NCBI GenBank assembly: GCA_949346185.1
Contig: CASGVX010000014.1
Span: 1-15,313 of the forward strand
Direction of reading: 5' to 3'
Length of the DNA: 15,313 nt
Source of the DNA: an uncultured Lachnospiraceae bacterium
GTDB lineage: Bacteria > Bacillota > Clostridia > Lachnospirales > Lachnospiraceae
The notes under the pieces were generated by a model, which had not been told where the DNA came from, searched no databases, and saw only the letters and a program-made list of their open reading frames with translations. This document shows positions 7,305-13,643 of the stretch, piece after piece (position 1 is the stretch's first letter; every line of letters begins with the position of its first letter). The translations under genes were made by a program, and so were the position numbers.

Positions 7305-7375
7305 GTTACGATTCACAGCCATTCATCCCTTCATGCAATAGCCCCTCTGCCTAGCGCATGACTGCGAATCGTAAC
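7305..7375. repeat. Inverted repeat with GTTACGATTCACAG termini
   Basis: GTTACGATTCACAG (7305-7318) pairs with CTGCGAATCGTAAC (7362-7375), one mismatch, enclosing a 43-bp interior that has a minor inner pair TCATGC/GCATGA (7331-7336, 7356-7361). The termini belong to the same family as 165-260, but the interior differs. It sits between the glycosyltransferase promoter and the start of the second XRE gene. I see no clear sigma-A promoter for the XRE gene in the interval. Confidence 0.7.
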
Positions 7376-7407
7376 CATATACCATATTTTAGAAAGGATG
7401 TACTTTT

Positions 7408-7644
7408 ATGCCAAAATACCACCGAATTAAAGACCTGAGGGAAGACATGGATATCAACCAGACACAATTTGCCAAAAAACTGGGAATGTCCCAGACTGGC
7501 TATTCTAAATATGAGACCGGGGAAAACGATATCCCCACGGATATTTTAATCAAGATTGCGGACATACACAAAACCAGCACAGATTACCTGCTGGGAAGAA
7601 CGGACGTAAAGAAACCTTACGCCCGGACAAAAGAACGGAATTAG
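7408..7644 (+). CDS. XRE family (Cro/C1-type) transcriptional regulator
   Basis: A 78-aa small regulator. Residues about 7-60 form a clear HTH_3 domain: IKDLREDMDINQTQFAKKLG, then SQTGYSKYETGENDIPTDIL, then ADIHKTSTDYLLGRTD, the typical ending of this family. The basic tail (KKPYARTKERN) could contact DNA. AAAGGA lies about ten bases before the ATG. It diverges from the glycosyltransferase operon and converges with pflA. Its position next to the 7242-7258 dyad makes it a candidate regulator of that promoter, which the sequence does not prove. Confidence 0.9.
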   Translation: MPKYHRIKDLREDMDINQTQFAKKLGMSQTGYSKYETGENDIPTDILIKIADIHKTSTDYLLGRTDVKKPYARTKERN

Positions 7645-7649
7645 GCCAA

Positions 7650-7675
7650 ATGCCCCGCAGCAAACTACGGGGCAT
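7650..7675. terminator. GC-rich hairpin between convergent genes
   Basis: A perfect 8-bp stem, ATGCCCCG (7650-7657) and CGGGGCAT (7668-7675), with a 10-nt loop. It lies in the 41-bp gap between the stop of the XRE gene and the stop of pflA. No strong T run follows on either strand, so as a terminator it would be weak; it may serve both genes or only stabilise the 3' ends. Confidence 0.5.
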
Positions 7676-7685
7676 CATGTGACTT

Positions 7686-8480
7686 CTATTTAGCAAATTC
7701 GCCCCCAGCGGCGGAGCATTTGACCCCTTCCAATATTTTCCTCGCATGTTCCACCCGCTCCGGGCTGGGCGGCCGGATTCCCTCTAAGGGATACGGAATC
7801 CCTAAATTCTCCCACTTAAACACTCCCAGCGTATGATAGGGCAGCACCTCCACCCGTTCCACCGTCTTCAATGTTCCCACGAAATCAGCCAATGCCTGCA
7901 GCTGCCAGTCAGAATCCGTCCTCTCCGGCACCAGCACATGGCGAATCCACATAGGCTGTCCCAAATCAGACATCTCCCTGGCCATGTCCCGGATATTTTC
8001 CCCGGACTGCCCAGTCAGCTGGCGGTGCCCCTCTTCATCCACATGCTTGATATCCAGCATCACCAAGTCGGTCAATTCCATCAATTCCTCCCATTTAGAA
8101 TAGAAGGGCTCCTCTCTGGTAAAGGGATTCCCGCTGGTATCCAGCACGGTGTGGATTCCCTTTTCCTTGGCAAGGGCAAATAATTCCAGAAGGAAATCCA
8201 ACTGCAGCAAGGGCTCGCCCCCGCTGACGGTAATGCCCCCTTCCTCGCCCCAGTAGGAGCGATAGCGCCACGCCTTTTCAATCAGATCCAAAGCCCGATA
8301 GGGCGTTCCCGCCCCCCTCTTCCACGTGTCCGGGTTATGGCAGAACTGGCACCGCATATCGCATCCGCTGAGGAAAATCACATACCGCACCCCTGGCCCA
8401 TCCGCAGAGCCAAAACTCTCCAATGAATGCACATATCCCATCATTTCCGCTCCATGGGCATCAAGTTTCCTATTTCTCAT
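7686..8480 (-). CDS. pflA: Pyruvate formate-lyase-activating enzyme (radical SAM)
   Basis: A 264-aa cytosolic radical S-adenosylmethionine enzyme that abstracts hydrogen from the glycyl-radical site of pyruvate formate-lyase. The 4Fe-4S motif CxxxCxxC is CDMRCQFC (Cys40, Cys44, Cys47), within FLSGCDMRCQFCHNPDTW. It is followed by the SAM-contacting GGxP region TVSGGEPLLQ. Residues 15-24 (GYVHSLESFG) and SADGPGVRYVIF match the family's start. Length is slightly above the usual 245-250. ATG 8480 has AAGGAG ten bases upstream; in-frame extension to 8573 would run into the upstream terminator. It lies downstream of pflB, its substrate, with a terminator between them. Confidence 0.96.
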   Translation of the reverse strand: MRNRKLDAHGAEMMGYVHSLESFGSADGPGVRYVIFLSGCDMRCQFCHNPDTWKRGAGTPYRALDLIEKAWRYRSYWGEEGGITVSGGEPLLQLDFLLELFALAKEKGIHTVLDTSGNPFTREEPFYSKWEELMELTDLVMLDIKHVDEEGHRQLTGQSGENIRDMAREMSDLGQPMWIRHVLVPERTDSDWQLQALADFVGTLKTVERVEVLPYHTLGVFKWENLGIPYPLEGIRPPSPERVEHARKILEGVKCSAAGGEFAK

Positions 8481-8554
8481 TGAATATTTACTCCTTTGAC
8501 AATCTTTTCCTAATTTTCCCTGTAACTTCCTCTTCTCCAATAATCTTCCATAAT

Positions 8555-8602
8555 GAAAAACGCCCTTAGCCATATATTAATATCTACAACTAAGAGCGTC
8601 TT
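8555..8602 (-). terminator. Intrinsic terminator between pflB and pflA
   Basis: Read on the minus strand, GACGCTCTTAG (8600-8590) pairs with CTAAGGGCGTT (8569-8559) with one G-U pair, across a 20-nt loop. The stem's last bases run into five T (8560-8556). It lies 40 bp past the pflB stop. It would end most pflB transcripts and let only read-through, or a separate promoter that I could not identify, supply pflA. Confidence 0.75.
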
Positions 8603-8640
8603 AATACAGATTTATTCTAGCGGAACAAACATGCCGCTGC

Positions 8641-10896
8641 CTATAAACTCTCGTGACAGGTTCTTGCAATCACATCCATCTGCTGCTCCCTTGTCAGGTC
8701 AATGAATTTCACTGCATAGCCTGACACGCGAATGGTAAAGTTGGCATACTCCTCCTTCTCCGGATGCTCCATGGCATCCACCAGCTTCTCCTTGCCAAAC
8801 ACATTCACATTCAGATGATGGGCTCCCTGATCAAAATATCCGTCCAGCACCTGCACCAGATTCTTAATCCTCTCCTCCGGCGTATTGCCCAACGCCCCGG
8901 GATTAATGGTCTGAGTATTAGAAATCCCATCCAACGCCTCCTCATAGGGCAGCTTCGCCACAGAATTGAGGGATGCCAGCAAGCCATTATTCTCCGCACC
9001 ATAAGATGGATTCGCCCCCGGAGCCAGCGGCTCTCCGGCCTTTCTTCCATCCGGCAGGGAACCGGTAGCCTTCCCATAAACCACATTAGAGGTAATGGTG
9101 AGAATAGAAGTAGTGGGCTCGGAATCCCTGTAGGTATGGCAGTTCCGCAGCTTCGTCATGAAAGTGCGCAAAAGCCACACTGCCACATCATCCGCCCGCG
9201 CATCGTCATTGCCATATTTGGGGAAATCCCCCTCCGTCTCGTAATCCACTGCCAAGCCATTCTCGTCACGAATCACTTTCACCTTGGCATACTTGATGGC
9301 ACAGAGGGAATCCACCACATGGGAAAAGCCAGCGATGCCCGTAGCAAAAGTACGTCTCACATCCGTGTCTATCAGTGCCATCTGGGACGCCTCGTAATAA
9401 TATTTGTCATGCATATAGTGAATCATATTCAAAGTTTCCACATAAGTCTGGGCAAGCCAGGTCATCATGGCCTCATATTTATCCATGACCTCCTCATAAT
9501 CCAGATATTCGGAAGTAATCGGACGGTAGGCCGGCCCTATCTGCTCCTTGGTCTTCTCATCCACACCGCCATTAATGGCATAGAGCAGGCACTTGGCAAG
9601 ATTTGCCCTAGCGCCGAAGAACTGAATCTCCTTGCCCGTCTCCGTAGCTGACACGCAGCAGCATACAGAGTAATCATCTCCCCATACCGGGCGCATCACG
9701 TCGTCATTCTCATACTGCACGGAACTGGTCTCAATAGAAATATGGGACGCATACTTCCTGAAATTCTCCGGCAGGCGGGAGGAATAAAGCACTGTCAGAT
9801 TCGGCTCCGGCGATGGACCCATATTCTCCAGAGTGTGCAGGAAGCGGTAGCAAGTCTTCGTCACCTGATGGCGGCCATCCATGCCGATGCCAGCCACATC
9901 CAGAGTAGCCCATACCGGATCCCCGGAGAAGAGCTGGTTGTAGGACTCTATGCGGGCAAACTTCACCATGCGGAATTTCATGGTCATATGGTCTACCAAT
10001 TCCTGGGCCTCCTTCTCCGTCAAAGTTCCATTGGCCAAATCCCTCTCAATATAGATATCTAAGAAGGTAGATACCCGGCCCACGCTCATAGCTGCGCCAT
10101 TCTGGGTCTTCACAGCCGCAAGATAAGCAAAATACAGCCACTGGAATGCCTCCTTGGCATTCTCCGCCGGCTGGGAAATATCATAGCCATATGCAGCGGC
10201 CATCTCCTTCATCCCCTTCAGGCTCTTGATCTGCTGCGCCAGTTCCTCTCTGGCACGGTAATCCTTGCTCCTCATGGCACGGCGCTCCGTACCCACGAAA
10301 TCCTTTTCCTTCTCCTCAATCAGGCAGTCAATTCCATATAGAGCCACGCGCCTGTAATCCCCCACAATGCGGCCTCTGCCGTAGGTATCCGGCAAACCCG
10401 TGAGAATCTTGCTGTGGCGCATGCGCTTCATCTCCGGCGTATACACCTCGAACACCGCATCGCTGTGGGTCTTGTGGTACTGGGTGAAAATCTCATGCAA
10501 CTTTTCACTGGGTTTGTAACCGTACATCTCGCAGGACTGCTCCGCCATGCGGATGCCGCCGTAGGGCATGAACGCCCGCTTTAGCGGCTTGTCGGTCTGC
10601 AAGCCCACCACCTGCTCCAAATCCTTCATTTCCTCGCTGATATATCCCGGCCCATGGGAAGTCAGGGAAGACACCACATCCGTGTCCATGTCCAAGACAC
10701 CGCCCTTGGCCCTCTCTTCCTTCTGCAATTCCTGCAGCCTGCCCCAGAGCCGATCCGTCGCCTCCGTAGGCCCCTCCAAAAAGGATTCATCCCCATCATA
10801 GGGTTTATAATTATTCTGAATGAAATCCCGGACATCTATGCCCTCTTTCCAAAGCCTTCCTGAAAATCCATTCCACTGCGTATATTCCTTCTTCAT
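8641..10896 (-). CDS. pflB: Formate C-acetyltransferase (pyruvate formate-lyase)
   Basis: A 751-aa full-length glycyl radical enzyme that converts pyruvate and CoA to acetyl-CoA and formate under anaerobic conditions. Near the C-terminus, RVSGYAVKF carries the radical Gly726. The active-site cysteine pair falls in DDYSVCCCVSATETGK: Cys413-Cys414 align with the catalytic pair, and Cys412 makes an unusual run of three. KEIQFFGARANLAK and LLYAINGGVDEK follow, as in true pyruvate formate-lyases rather than glycerol- or choline-type relatives. The usual CCVSPM becomes CCVSATE here. The start has AAGGAAGG four bases upstream. pflA is next, after a terminator. No formate channel gene is seen. Confidence 0.97.
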   Translation of the reverse strand: MKKEYTQWNGFSGRLWKEGIDVRDFIQNNYKPYDGDESFLEGPTEATDRLWGRLQELQKEERAKGGVLDMDTDVVSSLTSHGPGYISEEMKDLEQVVGLQTDKPLKRAFMPYGGIRMAEQSCEMYGYKPSEKLHEIFTQYHKTHSDAVFEVYTPEMKRMRHSKILTGLPDTYGRGRIVGDYRRVALYGIDCLIEEKEKDFVGTERRAMRSKDYRAREELAQQIKSLKGMKEMAAAYGYDISQPAENAKEAFQWLYFAYLAAVKTQNGAAMSVGRVSTFLDIYIERDLANGTLTEKEAQELVDHMTMKFRMVKFARIESYNQLFSGDPVWATLDVAGIGMDGRHQVTKTCYRFLHTLENMGPSPEPNLTVLYSSRLPENFRKYASHISIETSSVQYENDDVMRPVWGDDYSVCCCVSATETGKEIQFFGARANLAKCLLYAINGGVDEKTKEQIGPAYRPITSEYLDYEEVMDKYEAMMTWLAQTYVETLNMIHYMHDKYYYEASQMALIDTDVRRTFATGIAGFSHVVDSLCAIKYAKVKVIRDENGLAVDYETEGDFPKYGNDDARADDVAVWLLRTFMTKLRNCHTYRDSEPTTSILTITSNVVYGKATGSLPDGRKAGEPLAPGANPSYGAENNGLLASLNSVAKLPYEEALDGISNTQTINPGALGNTPEERIKNLVQVLDGYFDQGAHHLNVNVFGKEKLVDAMEHPEKEEYANFTIRVSGYAVKFIDLTREQQMDVIARTCHESL

Positions 10897-10938
10897 CTTG
10901 CCTTCCTTTCCACATACAAGTTATTGTTGCGCTTAACC

Positions 10939-10967
10939 AATATAACACAATATATCGAAAAAGCCAA
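10939..10967 (-). promoter_or_regulatory. Possible pflB promoter
   Basis: On the minus strand, TTGGCT (10967-10962) and TATATT (10944-10939) are separated by 17 bp, about 43 bp upstream of the pflB start. The match is moderate. The gap to the divergent small gene is A/T-rich, and I found no dyad that clearly resembles a Rex or FNR-type operator. Confidence 0.5.
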
Positions 10968-11111
10968 TAACCTGCCATAATTTTCTATCCTAGGCATAAT
11001 AAATTAATGCACGGCTGGATATGTTCATATTATTCTATTGTATTCATATTGGTTTTGACTCTTGCAAAAATAGAAGATATGCGAGAAAATAGAGAAAAAG
11101 GAGGAAATACC

Positions 11112-11282
11112 ATGGAATGTGAAACCTGTGCAAATTACTGCTATGATGAAGAGTACGAAGAATATCAATGCGACGTGAATATGGACGAAGATGACCTTGC
11201 CCGATTCCTTTCCAGCAAAAGGGAAGCCTGTCCCTACTACCGTAACGGAGATGAATATCAGATAGTACGGAGGCAAATGTGA
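11112..11282 (+). CDS. Small Cys-rich acidic protein, DUF6472-like
   Basis: A 56-aa protein, MECETCANYC to IVRRQM. It has Cys at 3, 6, 10, 20 and 40 and many Asp, Glu and Tyr. Its CETCANYxYDEEYEEYxC, MDEDDLARFL and CPYYRNGDEYxxVR blocks resemble a short Clostridia protein family that I recall as DUF6472, of unknown function. The Cys pattern suggests a metal site or zinc knuckle, by inference. The start is ATG 11112 with GGAGG seven bases upstream; the longer frame from 11007 has no such site. A weak promoter, TTGACT (11055-11060) with TATGCG (11078-11083), is possible. It diverges from pflB and converges on the spmB-like gene with only 8 bp between stops. Confidence 0.85.
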   Translation: MECETCANYCYDEEYEEYQCDVNMDEDDLARFLSSKREACPYYRNGDEYQIVRRQM

Positions 11283-11290
11283 GCATACTG

Positions 11291-11842
11291 TCATTTGGGA
11301 ATCGTTATATTTGCCAGCACCACGCTGGCCACAGTCCCCGCCAAAGTAGACAGAAGCGCTCCCGCCAGCATCCACCTCCCTCCGGTCACTGCCCGGTGAT
11401 CCTTATCCTTTGTTGCAAGAAAATAAACAGATATGGTATAAAAAATCGTCTCAGAACAGCACAAAAGAAGCCCCGCAAGATATCCCACATTGGAGTCCGC
11501 GCCAAACTCCTTGAAAATATCCACCAAAAGCCCCGTCGCCGCAGAGGAGGACACCATCTTAATGAGAATCAATGGAATGACTTGTGCAGGAAAATGCAAT
11601 ACTTCCGCCAAAGGTTCCAGCAGGCCAGCCAGAGCCTCCAAGCATCCCGATTCCCTCAGAATGCCAATGGCAATCAAGAGGCCAATCAATGTAGGCAGAA
11701 CTCCTGCCACCACTTTCATGCCATCAGCCGCTCCCTTCACAAAGGCATCGAATATATTTGCCTTGCTTGCCAGCCCATATCCTATAATGAGGAAAATGAT
11801 GATGGGAATCATCAGATTAGAAATAAATGTCAATAAATTCAT
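11291..11842 (-). CDS. spmB: SpmB-like spore maturation / nucleoside-recognition (Gate) membrane protein
   Basis: A 183-aa integral membrane protein close in length to SpmB (about 178). Hydrophobic stretches are at about 8-27, 44-62, 86-104, 118-142 and 156-178. Family-like features are GAADGMKVVAGVLPTLIGLL in the first half, then VSSSAATGLL and CSETIFYTISVYF in the second. SpmB works with SpmA in spore core dehydration in Bacillus; homologues also occur outside sporulation. AGGAGG lies six bases before the ATG. Unusually no spmA precedes it; the upstream side is a divergent promoter region. Function in sporulation here is therefore inference. Confidence 0.88.
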   Translation of the reverse strand: MNLLTFISNLMIPIIIFLIIGYGLASKANIFDAFVKGAADGMKVVAGVLPTLIGLLIAIGILRESGCLEALAGLLEPLAEVLHFPAQVIPLILIKMVSSSAATGLLVDIFKEFGADSNVGYLAGLLLCCSETIFYTISVYFLATKDKDHRAVTGGRWMLAGALLSTLAGTVASVVLANITIPK

Positions 11843-11881
11843 GGAAAACCTCCTAAATATTTGCGATTTTTCCCTTTATAT

Positions 11882-11909
11882 CTTATAATGAAAAATAAGT
11901 ATGTCACAA
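11882..11909 (-). promoter_or_regulatory. Possible spmB promoter
   Basis: On the minus strand, TTGTGA (11909-11904) and TATAAG (11887-11882) are 16 bp apart and 40 bp upstream of the start. This reads as sigma-A-like. A mother-cell sigma-E-like pair with correct spacing was not found. Confidence 0.4.
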
Positions 11910-11927
11910 AATACATATGCGCAAAAC

Positions 11928-11950
11928 TTGACAGTTAGACTTTATATATT
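11928..11950 (+). promoter_or_regulatory. Possible promoter element of the response regulator gene
   Basis: A perfect -35 TTGACA (11928-11933) is followed by an A/T-rich tract (TATATATTACTT) with no well-spaced -10; the best TATATT is only 11 bp away. A near-palindrome ACTTCGAAAGT at 11951-11961 sits just downstream and could be a binding site. Weak call. Confidence 0.3.
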
Positions 11951-12034
11951 ACTTCGAAAGTCAAATATCGTAACATTTTGCAAAGTAGCACCGCCAAAGT
12001 AATAGAACAAATGAGGGGAAAGGATTGAGAAAAG

Positions 12035-13588
12035 ATGCACACAGTTTTTATTGCAGATGATGAATTGATTATCAGACAGGGATTGCATTGCGTGATTGAA
12101 TGGAATGACTTGGGATTTGAGATTGCCGGAGAAGCCGCCAATGGAGAGGAAGCGCTGAAATTCATTCTAAGCCGGCAGCCGGACGTGGCAATGCTGGATA
12201 TTCGCATGCCCAAGCTGGATGGTCTGGAAGTGGCGAGACGAGCCAGAGATGAGGGATATCAGGGATATATTATTATACTCAGCGGATTCTCTGAATTTCG
12301 CTATGCCCAAGAAGCAATCCGACATGGGGTAAAATACTATCTCACCAAGCCCATTGATGAAAATGAACTAACCCAGGCAATCATGGAAATCGGAGATGCC
12401 CTTTCCAGAAGGGCAAATGAAAAAGAAAATATGGAGCAATATCGGGATCGCACCCGCAATATCATACTCTGTGATATTCTTAAGGGGGAGGCGAACATCC
12501 CTTCACTGAATCTAAAAGAACTATATCTGGACAGTGATGTATACCAAGTAGTCATCTATGAAAAATACAATCTGGATGCCAAGGAAATGCCCTATTCATT
12601 TCCGGATTTGCTAAATATGACCCAGAACGACATGCATGCCTATGAAACCTTGGATTTGGATAATAATCATATCCTCCTTTTAAAAGGCAGGGCTATTTTA
12701 TCCCAGTTCCAAGACTTCCTAGAGCGATATGAGCGGGAAGAAAAGCCCCAGTCTAATTCCCCCCTGGACTCCCTATTTATCACTTACGGACGCATTGCGG
12801 AGCGGGTGGAAGACATTTCTATTTCCTACAGCGAGGCCCTGCGTCTCCTGAAGCGACGGTTTTTCTGCGAACACAGGCAGCACACCGTCGGATACTTGGA
12901 CTTGCCCGCAGATGAATCCAGCCATGCGTTTGAATTAAATAATCAAGTCCTTCAGGACTATCGAGAAAAATTGGTAGGATTCCTCCAAACTTCCATGAGA
13001 AACCATGTGGCAGAAACCCTGAGCGAATTGGAAAAGAACCTCTACCGCTGCAAGGAGGGCATTCCTCAGATCAAACTCTTCCTTACGGATTTATATTTAT
13101 CCATCAAGGAGAAAATATCCCATCTATATCACAGCACCAATATTCCTTTTCCCGGAAATGCAGATATCATCAGGCAAATTGATGAAAAGTATTATCTGTA
13201 TCAAATTGTGCTTTTCTTCACAGAGCAGTTTGAAATGATTATGACATCAATTGGCAGCCATTCCAGCAGCAGCGTTATGGAAGACATCATCCACTATATC
13301 GAGCACAACTACATGGATAATATCAAGCTGGAAACCATCGCCCCCCTCTTTGGTTACAACAGTTCCTACTTGGGAAAAATCTTTGCCAAGAGAGTCGGTG
13401 TCGGCTTCAATGTATTTGTGGATCAGATCCGCATCAACCACTCCAAAGACCTGCTCACCAAAACGGATTTGAAAGTATACGAGATTGCGGAACAGGTGGG
13501 TTACCGCAATGTGGACTACTTCCACATGAAATTCAAAAAATATGTAAACTTAAGCCCGGCAGAATACAGAAGAAAAATGCAGAAATAA
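12035..13588 (+). CDS. YesN-like response regulator (REC + AraC-type HTH)
   Basis: A 517-aa cytosolic transcription factor. The N-terminal receiver domain (about 1-120) has acidic DDE (8-10), phospho-acceptor Asp55 in VAMLDIRMPKLDG, Ser83 in ILSGFSEF and Lys105 in YLTKPID. A long middle region (about 125-410), predicted helical, has no motif that I can name. The C-terminal AraC/XylS domain (about 417-515) has both HTH units: LETIAPLFGYNSSYLGKIFA, then VYEIAEQVGYRNVDYFHMKF, ending SPAEYRR. This is the YesN architecture, usually paired with a YesM-type histidine kinase and carbohydrate uptake genes. Here neither is adjacent: the neighbours are spmB and a helicase. AAAGGA is about ten bases before the ATG. 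The regulon is unknown. Confidence 0.93.
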   Translation: MHTVFIADDELIIRQGLHCVIEWNDLGFEIAGEAANGEEALKFILSRQPDVAMLDIRMPKLDGLEVARRARDEGYQGYIIILSGFSEFRYAQEAIRHGVKYYLTKPIDENELTQAIMEIGDALSRRANEKENMEQYRDRTRNIILCDILKGEANIPSLNLKELYLDSDVYQVVIYEKYNLDAKEMPYSFPDLLNMTQNDMHAYETLDLDNNHILLLKGRAILSQFQDFLERYEREEKPQSNSPLDSLFITYGRIAERVEDISISYSEALRLLKRRFFCEHRQHTVGYLDLPADESSHAFELNNQVLQDYREKLVGFLQTSMRNHVAETLSELEKNLYRCKEGIPQIKLFLTDLYLSIKEKISHLYHSTNIPFPGNADIIRQIDEKYYLYQIVLFFTEQFEMIMTSIGSHSSSSVMEDIIHYIEHNYMDNIKLETIAPLFGYNSSYLGKIFAKRVGVGFNVFVDQIRINHSKDLLTKTDLKVYEIAEQVGYRNVDYFHMKFKKYVNLSPAEYRRKMQK

Positions 13589-13643
13589 GATGCGGCATCC
13601 TGCCATGCTGGAAAGCCCCTCGCCAAGCAAAACTACCAGCCCA

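Noticed and set aside
7109..7375. A CRISPR array formed by the GTTAC repeats
   Set aside because: There are only two direct copies about 196 bp apart plus one inverted copy, with no regular spacers and no cas genes.
8764..9651. A 295-codon open frame on the plus strand opposite pflB
   Set aside because: It is an antisense shadow of a well-supported pflB; the composition is His/Ile/Gln-rich and no ribosome binding site is seen.
11279..11836. A 185-codon plus-strand frame opposite spmB
   Set aside because: It mirrors the spmB gene, which has a perfect AGGAGG and clear membrane-protein character; the plus frame looks random.
11896..11925. A sporulation sigma-E promoter for spmB (GCATATGT and CATACTTA on the minus strand)
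   Set aside because: The two boxes are only about 9 bp apart, too close for sigma-E.
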